From Earliella scabrosa (Eukaryota > Basidiomycota > Agaricomycetes > Polyporales > Polyporaceae), in assembly GCA_022605405.1 (NCBI GenBank), contig JABYQQ010000011.1:806001-870000 (forward strand): a stretch of 64,000 nt of DNA, read 5' to 3'. The position numbers and the translations under genes are program-made. Below the pieces are notes generated by a model, which did not search any database, was not told the origin of the DNA, and saw only the letters and a list, made by a program, of their open reading frames with translations. Shown one piece after another: positions 1 to 10,970 of the stretch. How positions within the stretch are numbered: the first letter of the stretch is position 1; each line of letters begins with the position of its first letter.

Positions 1-1433
1 GACGCGTTGGGTGCGAGGGTGATGATCACCGGCGGAGGTAGAGGTGGAGGACTCGGAGGGGAGAACGTGAGGGTGTGCACCGAGGACGCAGCTTGAGGAG
101 GTGGGCGTAGACTCGGAGCGACCGTCGCCGTCACCCTGTCCATGTCCGGAGACTGCGAAGCGCTCGGCGTCCGTTCGGTGCCGTACGTGCTTGCAGGAGA
201 GGGAGGCGGCGGCGGCGGCGGAGGCAACGGCTCGGATGCGCCGCCGGGCGCGAAAGTTGTGGCTTCAGCAGAGGAGGCCGCCGGACTCGAGGAACTAAGA
301 ACAGAAGCGGAGATGGACACGTCCGCGGTGGGCGTCGATGCCTCTGAAGCCTCGGACTCGGAGCTAGATCCGGACGGTGCGGTGGTGAGTGCGACATCCG
401 TCCACCCGTCCGCGAGGATCATCGCGGGAGGGGTTGCGACCACAGAAGCATGCTATCATCGGCATCAGCCCGGGCTGTGTGGGCGAAGCCACAGGCATAG
501 GATGAACGTACCTGCACGACTCGACTTGGACTCGGACTAGGTCCCAGCGCGGTCCCGGATCGGAGATGTGCACCGTGTACTGCATGGGCGGAATGGCATG
601 CGCAACAATGAAATACGGGGTGTGAGAAGGCGCGCGGCTTGGGTCCCAACGCACGAAAGGAAAGACTCACCCCGAGTGAGAGCGTTAGTAGCGACGAGCA
701 GCGTGACTACGACTCGGAGATGGAGATGGATGGACTGTCGTGGCATCTATGTGGTGGAAGTGCTGCGAAGAACGGCGAGAGGGAAAGCGTCAGGAGTCCG
801 TAAGACGGCGCCGTACATATATGTAAATGTAGAGCGGATTGGAGAGGTGACTCTGGAACAGAATGGGATGGGATGGGCTGCAGTCGCGAGCTGCCCTCAG
901 TCGCCCACGCGCGGGTTCTCGTGGTCCATCTCCTTGCGCCAGCTGTCGCGTCGCAGTTAGCGTCACTGTGTGCGTTCGGGAGTGACGAACAGAGATGATG
1001 AGCGCGCTCACCCTGTCAGGCTGTGTACATCGTATGACCGTTGCGCGATTGCTACATGATTACGGATCGGACTTCTACCGCGAGCGTGTAGGAGTGAGAC
1101 AATTCGTACCCGTTTGCTTCGGAAGGTGTCCTTGACTGAGCACTGGCAGCCTCTTTGATGGTCGAGGTTGCGAGCCTAGCGGTATCTGCAAAACGTCTGT
1201 CATGCCGAAGGAGGAGATTGACCGCTTACCCAACCAGGTTCGCAAGCTCTCCCCAAACCTTGAATGACAGAGGATGTGATACAGTAAGAAGCCACCAACA
1301 CCGTCCCCTCGATAGACACATGTACATATATAGCAAATAAGACAGCATCAATAGTTCAGGGTATAAATCGCTCGTCCACGTCAGGCAGGAGACAGAGAGA
1401 GGAAGGGGTTTGAGGCGCATATAGTCAAGTTCA
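1..1433. other. Region without a supported gene, holding a degenerate family segment
   Basis: No gene can be built here. Bases about 100-960 resemble bases about 4380-4850: both carry GGC-repeat-rich runs and a shared stretch near their right ends. They are probably decayed copies of one A-family segment. Bases about 1130-1430 resemble bases about 5760-6170, which lie just 3' of gene A2. They are therefore the 3' flank of A1, including a shared AT-rich piece (tagcaaataagacarca) near 1330. Confidence 0.4.
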
Positions 1434-2626
1434 TCATCCGAGGAGGACCGCAGCGCCAACAGCGACCGCAGCGGCGACGCAAACCCTCTCGTCCAGCCCG
1501 ACCCCAACGAGCGCGCCGTTCGCGCCTGGGTTCACCACAGAGCCGTTGGTCGGTACGGGCGGCGTCATGGTCACGTTCAGGTCCACAACGGGCGTGCTCG
1601 AGGAGACCGTGAGCGTGCTAGAGGAGACCGTGAGCGTACTCGGGGAAACCGTGAGGGTGGTCCCGCTGGGCTGCAGCGTCGGCATGCGAGCGGAGGTGTC
1701 AGCAGATGACTCTGTCAAGTTCGCAGAGGGCGCCAGGAGCGTCTGGAAACCGAGATGCGACACGTGGACAGAAGAGATCAGCATAAGCCGGTTCGAAGCT
1801 AGCTGGAGGCGGGTGTGAATAGACTTACGGAGGAGCCGGAGACAGCGGTGAGGCTGGAAGACGCAGCCGGAGCAGTACCGTTGTGAGCGGAATATGAGAG
1901 CGTCGAGCTTGAGGACGTCGAGCTGAGAGCATCGGCCCGGGAGCGGGAGGTTGCGAGATGGGTGCTTGTCTGTTCCAAAACAGACGAGGATGCCGATTCC
2001 GGTGCACTCGGAGGAGGAAGTAGCGATGTCACGGAGACTTGCGTCACGGTTACTGTGATGGTGTCTGTCGAGGGCGGGTCCGGGGAGATAGTCGTCTGTG
2101 GTCCGGGTAAGGGCACATCGTCATCACCCGGACGTTGAAACGGTATTGTCGGGAAAATCGGTTCCAGTGTATCTGCCCTCTGTGGTAGTGGTACGCAATG
2201 AGGCGACATGAATGGTGGAGTCGCCAGGACTCGAGCGACTCACCACAGGGCGCGAGAAAGGAGTTTCAACAGGTTGATGCCGCCGATGTGCGTGATAAGG
2301 CGTGAGCAGAAGTCAGAACTCGAGGAGCTGGAGGGAGACAATAGCAGCGGCAATCGATTGGGGATGTGACTTACGACTTTGTGTCGCGGTATGCCCGTGC
2401 AAAACTAGAAGAATGCAAGTGAGTTTGAGCTCAGAGGTGGCGCTCGGAGGATATGCCAACTCAACCGCTTTGTGCCGCGACATGCCCGTGCAAAACTGGA
2501 AGAATGCAAATGAGTTTGAGCTCAGCGGTGGCACTCGGATCCGGGAGGATCTGACTCACCTAGCATTGCGGTCAGAAGGAGAGCTCGGTGCCCGGAGGCA
2601 TTGAATCGACAGTATCGACGCCCCAT
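1434..2626 (-). CDS. A1: secreted Ser/Thr-rich GPI-type protein
   Basis: Function unknown. Inferred exons on the minus strand are 2626-2560, 2495-2466, 2404-2375, 2229-1829 and 1742-1434, giving 278 aa with consistent phases. Residues 1-23 start MGRRYCRF and end in a hydrophobic stretch, a likely signal peptide. The body is rich in Ser, Thr, Pro and Val, with repeats of the type TLTVS. The end is a small, hydrophobic alanine/valine tail that fits GPI attachment at the cell surface. Exons 2 and 3 are near-identical 30-nt copies (see findings). The donor of exon 2 (GTTGAG) is weak. The intron before exon 4 is 145 nt, longer than usual, and that acceptor is the least certain call. Similar in its 5' half to A4. 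Confidence 0.6.
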
Positions 2627-4029
2627 TGGAATAAGTGCGGCCAATGACTCGGCAGTACAATGAATGGAGTGAACGTACAAGCAGATCGGCCGCAACGCTG
2701 GCTTCAAATATACGCACAAAAGCGATGGTTGCGATGTCAGCTGGGATTCAGATCCCATCCGACCAGAATCAGTCGGAGGGCGATTCGACTGTCATCTTTT
2801 TCAACATGGCCGGCAACGGAGACTAGGAGGGCGACGGCTCGATATAGCTCCATGCAAATAGTAACGTGATTGCTCTTCCTGGCAAGGGACCGTCTGATAC
2901 CGCCTCGAAGCCTGGTTCAGTGATGCCGAGTGGGGTCTGCGAGACTCGAAGATGAGGGCGACGCTGGAACAGACGCGTTGGTTGCGAGTGTGACCGCGAC
3001 CGGCGGAGGTAGAGGCGGACTCGGAGGAGGGGAGAGGGGAAGGGAGAGAGGCAGAGCAGTGTGGAGCGTCCGTGGCCGTGGCCGTGGCCGTGACCGGAGT
3101 CCGTGAGGCGCTCGTCACCATCGTCTACTCCTGGAAGAGAGCGGGGGCGGCGGAGGCGACGACGACGACTCTGATGCGTCGCCGGGCGGGGGATGGAAGC
3201 AGGCCCATCGCCATCTACCATCGCGGCGACGGCTCCCTTCTTCCACAGAGACCCCATCCGTGTCTGTGTTCGGGCAGATGATCAACGTCGCCGTCCCAAC
3301 GCCAGCTCCCGCTGCTCCCAGAAATGGCACCCGCCTCGCTTCGGGAACCCGCGGCGAGCCCATCAGGCTGCACCCAGCTCGGCCGTGTGAATCAGGAAGC
3401 ACGCAGGATGACGCTCACGCTCTCATCCTCCCACCTCTGGCCTGCAACGTTCGCGTCCTCGTGCAATAGTATCAGTAGTACGTCTACGTATCATGTGTCA
3501 GTCTTACAGCTACATTGAACAAGGGCTCCGGACGACGCACCGATCGGCCAACGCGACGAACAGGGCGCAAGTGTGCATCACCTTCAGACTTGAGAAAGCT
3601 TGATGTCGAACTGGCCGCAACTTGAAGTGGGCGGGAAGAACGAGGCTCAGTGTGTGTCAGTCGCAAGTGGCAGGCGATCCGCCTGACAATATTAATGGTG
3701 GGTAGACTTACGTACATATTCAATCGAGTCCGCCGGGGTGAATGGCGCTACCTGTAGTGTACTTCTGCCAGGCCCGAAGCTCGAGATGAGTGCAGGCACT
3801 ACATCGCCGGGAATGCGAAGTCAATCAGATCGGGACCATAGCAGCCGTAAACAGGTTCAACAACTTGATTGGTTGCACTTGCAACGAACCGCATCGACTG
3901 CCAGTGGCCATGGTGGACGTCGACTCGCCGGAGGAGTGAAAAGCGACTGAGCAGCCTTGTAAGAGCGCTTGCCGACCAATCTTCCTCCTCGACCCCAACT
4001 ATCGACGAGTCAATATTCAAATCATTCCC
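2627..4029. promoter_or_regulatory. Upstream segment of A1, copy 1 of a repeated upstream block
   Basis: No gene is supported. A TATA-like AGCTATATCGAGC (minus strand, near 2835-2848) lies about 210 bp before the A1 start, and the same sequence lies before A4 near 12562-12576. The stretch about 2980-3620 resembles about 7300-7700, 9950-10360 and 12650-13300. Each of these lies upstream of an A-family gene, so this is a duplicated 5' flank rather than coding sequence. Confidence 0.45.
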
Positions 4030-4900
4030 AGTCGCTCATTCGAGGCAACAAGCCTGCGGCCTGAACGCAACCCCGGCGCCCACAGCTCCTACAATAACCG
4101 CGACAACACCTGTCCTCATGCCTCCTCCCCTATCGCGCCATTTCTCGGCGGGTTCACCTCCGCACCTCTAGCAACACTCGGAGTCGGCGCGGCAGGAGCA
4201 GCAGTGCGCGCACCGGCACGAGCACCCACACTGGTAAGTCTGCTGATAGTGGCAGGAGTGACCGTGATCGTCCCCTGGCTGCCTCCCTGGGGCTGCACCG
4301 ACACCGACTCCTCGGGTCCGAATCTCAGCTCAGAGGACACGTCCGGGAAGCGGGCCGGCATAAGCGAAGAGAGCGTGCGGCTCGGACGCAGGACTGTCCA
4401 TCACCGTGTCCGTGTCCGGGGTCTGCGAGGCGCTCCTCATCGTCGTCACCATCCTCGCGATTCCTCGGGCCGGACACCGTCGTACGTGCGGGCCCAGTGA
4501 GAGAGAGAGAGGGAGGCGGCGGCGGCGGAGGGAACGGCTCGGCTTCGCCGCTCGGCGCGAGAGTCGTCGCCGCGGCTTCAGATATCGGAGGACGGCTCGG
4601 GAAGGGGAACAGAAGCAGAGACAGAGGCAGATCCGTCCGCGGAAGACTCGGACGCGGACGTGAACGGTGCGGGGGTGGGGTCCGCGAGAGCCTGGATTCG
4701 CGCGGGAGGGGTCCGCTTGGTCCATCTCCGCTGTCACGTCGCAGTTGGGTGACTGTATCATACGCGTTCGAATTCGGGACGGACAGAGGTGATGAGCGCG
4801 TTCCTCGTAGTATGACGGTCGCGTACTTGCTTTGTGGGTGAGGGCGATTCGGAGTCCGGACTACTAGTACTACCGCCGCGGTTGCTCGAGCCGGCGCAAC
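4030..4900 (-). pseudogene. Degenerate A-family copy
   Basis: Read on the minus strand, bases about 4361-4030 encode an A-like end: a TITVTP repeat, the landmark EVNPPRNG (compare QVNPPNG in A3 and A5), then an alanine/valine tail. The tail (RTGVVAVIVGAVGAG) is in another frame from the landmark, and the first frame stops at 4116. Upstream sequence to about 4900 is Ser/Pro-rich in several frames, but no clean exon chain could be built. This fits a decayed gene. An unrecognised intron at the frame change is the alternative. Confidence 0.45.
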
Positions 4901-6189
4901 TTGCAAGGATTCGGAAGGGCTAGCGTTACGAGTGAGACAGAGGAGTGATCAGAGAGGATTCGTGCCTGTAACGTGTGCGATTTCCCTGGAGTAGAAACAA
5001 AGACCATATCTATAAAGGGTCGACCGCAAATGTGTGCGAGGGTCTAGTCTTCTCGTTGCTGGATGAAGGGGGATATGTGTGGGTGCAGATGTGGAGGGAA
5101 TGGGGTGGATCTTTAATGGATGCAGAAGAAAGACGCGGTACAGACTATGAATCAACGTGTAAAACATGCGTATCAACTCGCCTATGCTGCCCGATGGTGT
5201 GCGAGACGAGTGCTCCTCGCTCGACGACGCGTTCGACGAGCTCCTCCGCTCAACATCTACCAACAACATGAACCGATGAGAACCTGACCTCCAAGGGCTT
5301 GTACTGGGCTTCGACGAGCCGCACCGGTGATCCGGTGGGGGTTTTCGTGATCCTGGGACGTCCGAGGTGCAGGTGTGCGGGACAGGAAAGGGGTTCGACG
5401 TGGCGTTCGACGACGTGCGCGGGGTTCGGCGAGGCAGAGCACTTCGACTAAGGGTCGCGGTGGATGTCCGCAGGTCGCAGGGAGTTCGCGGAAACAAGAG
5501 ACAGTGAGCGCGGTCGCGGGTGGCAGGAAGAGAGGGAAACGAAGGGGTCGCGGTTCTATTCGACTCGGACGAGTCGGACGAGATGGTCGCGGTACAAGCT
5601 GTGCTGTCGAGCGTCTAAACTACCGTCTATGGTACGCTTCGCCGAACGAATTGGGCTACGCCTCGACTAACCTTCGAGCCTACGCTCGACGATCCTACTA
5701 CGCACGGTGCCAGAAAAGCCGCGATGGGTTGGTTCTACGGTAAGGCGCAACAGCCATCGTTACAGTGCCCATTTGCCTCGGGGGGTGTCCTTGAAGCAGC
5801 ATCGACATCATCCTTCAAGACGTTCGAGGTTGCGAGCCTAGCGGTATCTGCAAAAACATCTGTCACCCAGAACGCGCAAATTGAACACTTACCCAAGTAC
5901 ATAACTTCAACGTTCAACGCGAGCCCGCCTCACACCCCCGGGAACGAGAGAGGACACTTGGATACAATGAGGAAGCGCTGACACTTGCGCTACACAGACA
6001 CACACACGGCTCGACAGACAGACATACATACATAGCAAATAAGACAACAACATCGACAGTAGTTCAGGGTATCGTATCGATCGCTCGTCCGCGTCATCGG
6101 ATAGCGAGAGAGGGGGCGACAATGTGACCCTCGCGCGCACATGTTCGAGGCGCATATAGCCAACCTTCACTCACTCCAAGCTGAAACGC
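4901..6189. other. Region without a supported gene, including the A2 3' flank
   Basis: Bases about 4949-5497 hold a Ser/Arg/Pro-rich open frame on the minus strand with no recognisable domain, which I take as chance. Bases about 5200-5720 are rich in TCGA-containing short repeats. Bases about 5760-6170 are the 3' flank of A2 and match the flank of A1 at about 1130-1430. Confidence 0.35.
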
Positions 6190-7168
6190 TCACAGTCCAA
6201 ACACGACCGCAGCACCAACAACAGCAGCAGCGACGACAGAGACCCTCGCGTCCAGCCCGACACCGACGAGCCTGAGCGCACCGTTCACGCCCGGGTTCAA
6301 CCCGTTGCTCGGCGCGGCGGGCGCCGTCATGGTCACGTTCACGTCCACGACGGCCGCGCTCGGGGAGACGGTGAGCGTGTTCCCGTTTGGCTGCGCGAGG
6401 GGCACGGGCGTCGGCACGCGAGCGAGCGAGAAGGTCGTGGTGGGCGCGGAGGACGCGAGCGGCGTCTTCTACCCGACATGAAGAGGACAGAGAGGAGAGG
6501 CGGATGAGCAGGGTCGAAGACAGCAGGCGGGTGTTGAGGGATTGCACTCACCAGGGAGCGGGAGACACCGGTCGAAGTGGAAGACGCAGCGATCGTCGTA
6601 CCGTTGTGAGCGGAGCCCGAGGGTGACGGACTAGGCGTGTCGGAGAGCACGCTCTCGGAGGACGCGGGATGACCGCGATGGTGGGGGCTCGACGAGGCGG
6701 ACGACGAGGATGGCTTCGGCGGGGACGGGGGAAATGACAAGCTCAACGAGTGCGTAGGAATGGAGAGAGTTGGCGGAAACCCGAACGACTTCGAGCTCGC
6801 GCTCGAGCTCACAGTCGACTCGGATGCCCCACCAAAGTCGGAGCCCGTCTGGAGCGGCATGGGAGGGGGCGTGGCGACCTCGGGCGAGCGTTTACCCTGG
6901 CGCGCACGCGCTGCTAAGCATCCATGGTCTACTTTGGACAAGCGCGAGGAACGGGACGTACGAAGTTGTGCCCTATCAGGCCCCCCATGATGCCATGGAC
7001 GAGCTCGTGGGCGTCGTTCTTGACATCATCCAGGACATTCCCACTGTGCACTGATCGTGTAAAGGTAAAGGAGTAAAGTCAGACCTCGCACACGCGGGGT
7101 GGAACGCACTCGCTCTCACCTTGGGCAGCCAGAAGGATGGTAGGGACGAGAACATGGAGGTAGCGCAT
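6190..7168 (-). CDS. A2: secreted Ser/Thr/Pro-rich GPI-type protein
   Basis: Exons (minus) are 7168-7120, 7050-6962, 6896-6552 and 6468-6190, giving 253 aa. Intron phases are 1,0,0. Exon 1 encodes the signal peptide MRYLHVLVPTILLAAQ, shared with A3 and A5. Exon 2 is a 30-residue segment ending in GGLIGHNF. Exon 3 (115 aa) is dominated by Ser and Pro. Exon 4 carries the TLTVSPS and VNVTMTAP units found in all members, then a GPI-type tail (VVAAAVVGAAVVFGL). The start is supported by alignment with A3, which has the same exon lengths for exons 1-3. A palindromic GTATATAC lies about 160 bp upstream. Likely wall- or membrane-anchored; no enzyme motif is seen. Confidence 0.75.
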
Positions 7169-7326
7169 GGCAGAAAGAGCGGACGCAGAAGCGCGGTGAA
7201 AGAAAGAAAGAACGAAAGCGAGCGAAAGAGCGGCAGGGAACGCGAACGCGCGGGGGCGAGAAGGGGGGACAGAGGGGAGCCGGATGAGGATGGGGGGAAG
7301 GGGGGGAAGGGAGCGGGGACTGCAGG

Positions 7327-7334
7327 GTATATAC
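7327..7334 (-). promoter_or_regulatory. TATA-like element of A2
   Basis: Palindromic GTATATAC, 159 bp before the A2 start codon. The same octamer with matching flanks stands 149 bp before A3, so it is conserved between the two duplicated 5' flanks. Confidence 0.5.
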
Positions 7335-8397
7335 CGCGGCCGGGCAGACGCGGGGGATGGAAGCAGGTTCATCGCCATTTCCCGTCGCGGCGACGGCTCC
7401 CTTCTTCCGCAGAGACCCCATCCGTGTTCGGGCAGATGATCAGCGTCGACGTCTCAACGCGAGCTCCCGCTGCTCCCAGAATGGCACCCGCCCCGCTTCG
7501 AGAACGTCCAGCTCGGGCGTGCGAATCAGGAAGCACGCCGGATGACGCTCGCGCTCCCACCCTTGGCCCGCACGTCCTTGTGCTGTAGTATACGCCTATA
7601 GAGCATGTGTCAGTCTCGCAGCGAGAACAAGGGATCAGGACAGCGCACCGATCTGCCAACGCGACGAATGGGGCGCAAGTGTGCATCACCGTCGAACGGA
7701 GATGCACGATGCACGGATGGGCCACCGCGGGTATCACCGACGGTCTAGTATTACACGCTGAGATCGCATCCTGCGCAGAAGGGACACATCCGTACTAGTG
7801 AGTAATTGTCTGCCAGTGCACGACCATGAGAATAGACGCACCCAGACATCATCATGGCTGAGACCTAGTCGATCCCTGGAACCACCTCGGAGTGACCGAA
7901 CCCTGAAGTAGTCAGTGATCAGTGTGCACAGGACCGCACAGATCTACATCACGAATGCCGACCACACCTGCCACCGACCGCACATACGCCTACCGTGCAC
8001 CGTGCATACGCCTACCGTGCATGCACCGTCTCGTCTATGCATGCTCGACGTCCGACGACCCACAATCGGTGATGCCAACACCGCCCGACTCACCATGACC
8101 TCTCGCCCGATCTTCGTTCGCAAGGTAAACCGCCAGCCCTCGTCCGACTCCCTGCACAGATTGGATCTAGAGAACGAACAACAGTAAGGAAGTACTGGCA
8201 ACTTTCAGGTACACGCTCGGGGACACAACAGACAAATCAGGACACACCACGCACTATAACTTGCACCTCTCGTCCCCCGCGCCCCCGCATCCGAAGCCGC
8301 GCGAATCCAGAACGCGCACCCCCTTCCTCCAATGCCAACGCAAGGACCAGACATGCCTCGTCAAAAGCTCTTCCCGCTTGCCCTCGACGCTCACATC
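7335..8397. repeat. Repeated intergenic block, copy 2
   Basis: Alignable by eye with about 9943-10970 and about 12880-13904, and partly with 3190-3620. Landmarks are the run around 7380-7500, the stretch near 7650-7740 and the motif gaagtactggcaactttcag near 8190, repeated near 10807 and 13741. No gene is supported inside. The block carries the 5' flank of A2 and the 3' flank of A3. Confidence 0.6.
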
Positions 8398-9786
8398 TCA
8401 AAACCCAAACGCAACCGCAGCGCCCAAAACGACCGCAGCGACGACCCCAAGCCGCGCATCCACACCCACACCCCCCACCACGCCGTTCGGCGGGTTCACC
8501 TGCCCCACCCCGCCGCCGTCCCCCGTCGAGCTCCCGTCCTCGTTCGTCGACATCGTGTTCGGCGCGTTCGGTGCGCCGTCCTCGTTCGTCGGCGTATTCG
8601 GGGCATTCGGGGCATTCGGCGCGTTCGGCGCGTTCGGCACATTCGGTGCGCTCGATGCGTTCGAAGCATTCGGGGCCCCGGGTAGCGTGACGGGCGGGAC
8701 CGTCAGCGTCTTGCTCCCCTGCGCCAGCGGCCCGTTGCTCGGTGCGGGGGACGCCGTCATGGTTACGTTCACGGGCGCGATGGGCGGGACCGTCAGCGTC
8801 TTGCTCCCCTGCGCAAGCGGCCCCGTCATGGTCACGTTCACGCCCACGGCGGGCGTGCCAATGGGCGGGACCGTCAGCGTGTTGCTCCCCCCGTTGCTCG
8901 GTGCGGGGGGAGCCGTCATAGTCAGGTTCGCGTGCACGACGGGCGTGCTGGGGGATCCGGACACGGTGAGCGTGTTCCCGCTCGGCGGGGCGTGCGGCAC
9001 GGGCGTCGGCACGGTAGGGAACGACCGGGGCGTGGTGGGCACGGAGGAGGTGAGCGGCGTCTGCCATGAGACGACGCGCGTAAAGATGAAGAAAATAGGA
9101 GGAGAGGAAGGGAGGAGGAGTCGTGAGCAGGGTCGAAGACAGCTGGCGGGTATGGAAGGACTCACTGAGGAGCGGGGAACACCGGTCGAGGCGGAAGACG
9201 CGGCGGTCGTCGTGCCGTTGTGAGCGGAGCCCGAGGGCGACGGACTGGGGGTGTCGGAGAGCGCGCTCTCGGGGGACGCGGGATGACGGCGATGGCGGGG
9301 GGTCGACGAGGTGGACGACGAGGATGGTTCCGGGAACGGCAGCAGTGAGGACGGGGGAGAGACACCGGGGAAGCTTATCGAGATCGGAAATCTGGTCGAC
9401 TCCGCGATCGAGCTCGAAGTCGAACTCGCCTCGGATGCCTCACTGGCAAAGTCAAAGCCCGTGTGCAGCGGCGCTGGAGGGGGCGTGGCGACCTCGGGCG
9501 AGCGTTTGCCCTACCGCCAAAATGCGCGTACGCGCTGCTGAGCACACATGGTCTACTTCGGACAAGCGCGAGGAACGGGACGTACGAAGTTGCGCCCTAT
9601 AAGGCCGCCCATGATGTTATGGATGACCTCGGGGACGTCCTTCTCTGCATCATGCAAGACATCCCGGCTGTGCACTGATCGTGCAGAGGTGTAAAGTCAG
9701 ACCTCGTACACGCGGGGTGGAACGGACTCGGTCCCACCTTGGGAAGCCAGAAAGAGGGCAGGGACGAGAACATGGAGGTAGCGCAT
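8398..9786 (-). CDS. A3: secreted Ser/Thr/Pro-rich GPI-type protein with Asn-Ala-Pro repeats
   Basis: Exons (minus) are 9786-9738, 9674-9586, 9510-9166 and 9060-8398, giving 381 aa, the longest of the family. Exons 1-3 have exactly the lengths of A2 (49, 89 and 345 nt). Exon 4 is expanded. It holds several copies of a TLTVPP...VNVTMT unit, then about ten N-A-P tripeptides, a Thr-Asn-Glu-Asp-Gly spacer, a glycine-rich stretch, QVNPPNGVV and a GPI-type tail ending AAVAFGF. The repeats suggest length change by slippage. The many N-x-S/T sites would allow glycosylation. No catalytic motif was recognised. Confidence 0.75.
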
Positions 9787-10970
9787 GGCAGAAAGAGCGG
9801 ACGCAGCGGGGCAGCGCGGCGAAAGAAATGAAGAAAGCGAAAGAGCGGCAGGGCACGCGAACGCGCGGGGGCGAGAAGGGGACAGAGGGGCGCCGGATGA
9901 GGATGGAAGGGGGGAAGGGAGCGGGGAGTGGAGGGTATATACCGTGGTCGGGAAGACACGGAGGATGGAAGCATCCTCATCGCCATCTCCCGTCGCGGCG
10001 ACGGCTCCCTTCTTCGCAGAGGCTCCCATCTGCGTCTGTGTTCGGCCAAACGTCCCAACGTCTCAACGCCAGCTCCCGCTGTTCCAGGAAATGGCACCCG
10101 GCCCGCTTCGAGAACCGCGACGCGTCCATCAGGCTGCACCCAACTGGGTCGTACGAATCAGGAAGCACGCCGGATGACGCTTACGCTCTCATCCTCGCAC
10201 CTCTGGCTCGCACATTCGCGTCCTCGCGCTGTACGCCTACATAGCATCTGTCATTCTCACAGCTGGTACATAGAACAAGAGCTCCGGACGGCGCACCGAT
10301 CTGCCAACGCGACGAATGGGGCGCAAGCGTGCACTGTCACCTGCGTACTTGTCGTCGAACGGATATGCACGATGCACGGATGGGCCACCGCGGCGATCAC
10401 CGGCGGTCTAGGACACGCTGGGATCGCATCCTGCAAAGAGGGTTCGAACACTTCCAGTGAGCACTAGTACTTGTCTGGCAGCGCACTATTCGAATGCACG
10501 CACCCAGACATTGTCAAGGCAGAGATTCCTCGGAGTACCCTGAAGTAGTCATTGATCAGTGTGCACGACGGCACAGATCCATATCACGAACGCCGACCAC
10601 ACCTGCCAACGAACGCACATACGCCTACCGTGCACCGTGCATTCGTCCGCCGTGCATGCATCGTCTCGTCCATGCATGCTCGACGTCCGACAACCAACCT
10701 ACTAACTCACCGTGACCCTTCTCCCGATGTTCGTTCGCAAGGTAGACCGGCAGCCCTCGTCCGAGGCCCTACACAGGTTGGATCTAGAGAACGAAAACAG
10801 TAAGGAAGTACTGGCAACTTTCAGGTACACGCTCCGAGAACACAACAGACAAGCAGGACACACCACGCACTATACCAGTCAACAGCCTGCACCTCTCGCC
10901 CATGCGCGGATCCGGATCGCGCACTTTCTTCAAGTTTCTCAAATGGCCAACGCCAAGGCCGGGTCACATC
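9787..10970. repeat. Repeated intergenic block, copy 3, with the A3 promoter
   Basis: Close relative of 7335-8397. GTATATAC at 9935-9942 is the likely TATA element of A3. No gene is supported. The right half, near 10550-10870, forms the 3' flank of A4. Confidence 0.6.

Noticed and set aside
8560..8680. Regular short repeats that look like an array with spacers
   Set aside because: They are codon-level repeats encoding Asn-Ala-Pro inside A3, without constant repeats and unique spacers; not a CRISPR array, and the organism is a eukaryote.
8261..9223. 320-residue open frame on the plus strand
   Set aside because: It is the shadow of the Ser/Thr/Pro-rich exons of A3; the minus strand has matching splice sites, a signal peptide and paralogues.
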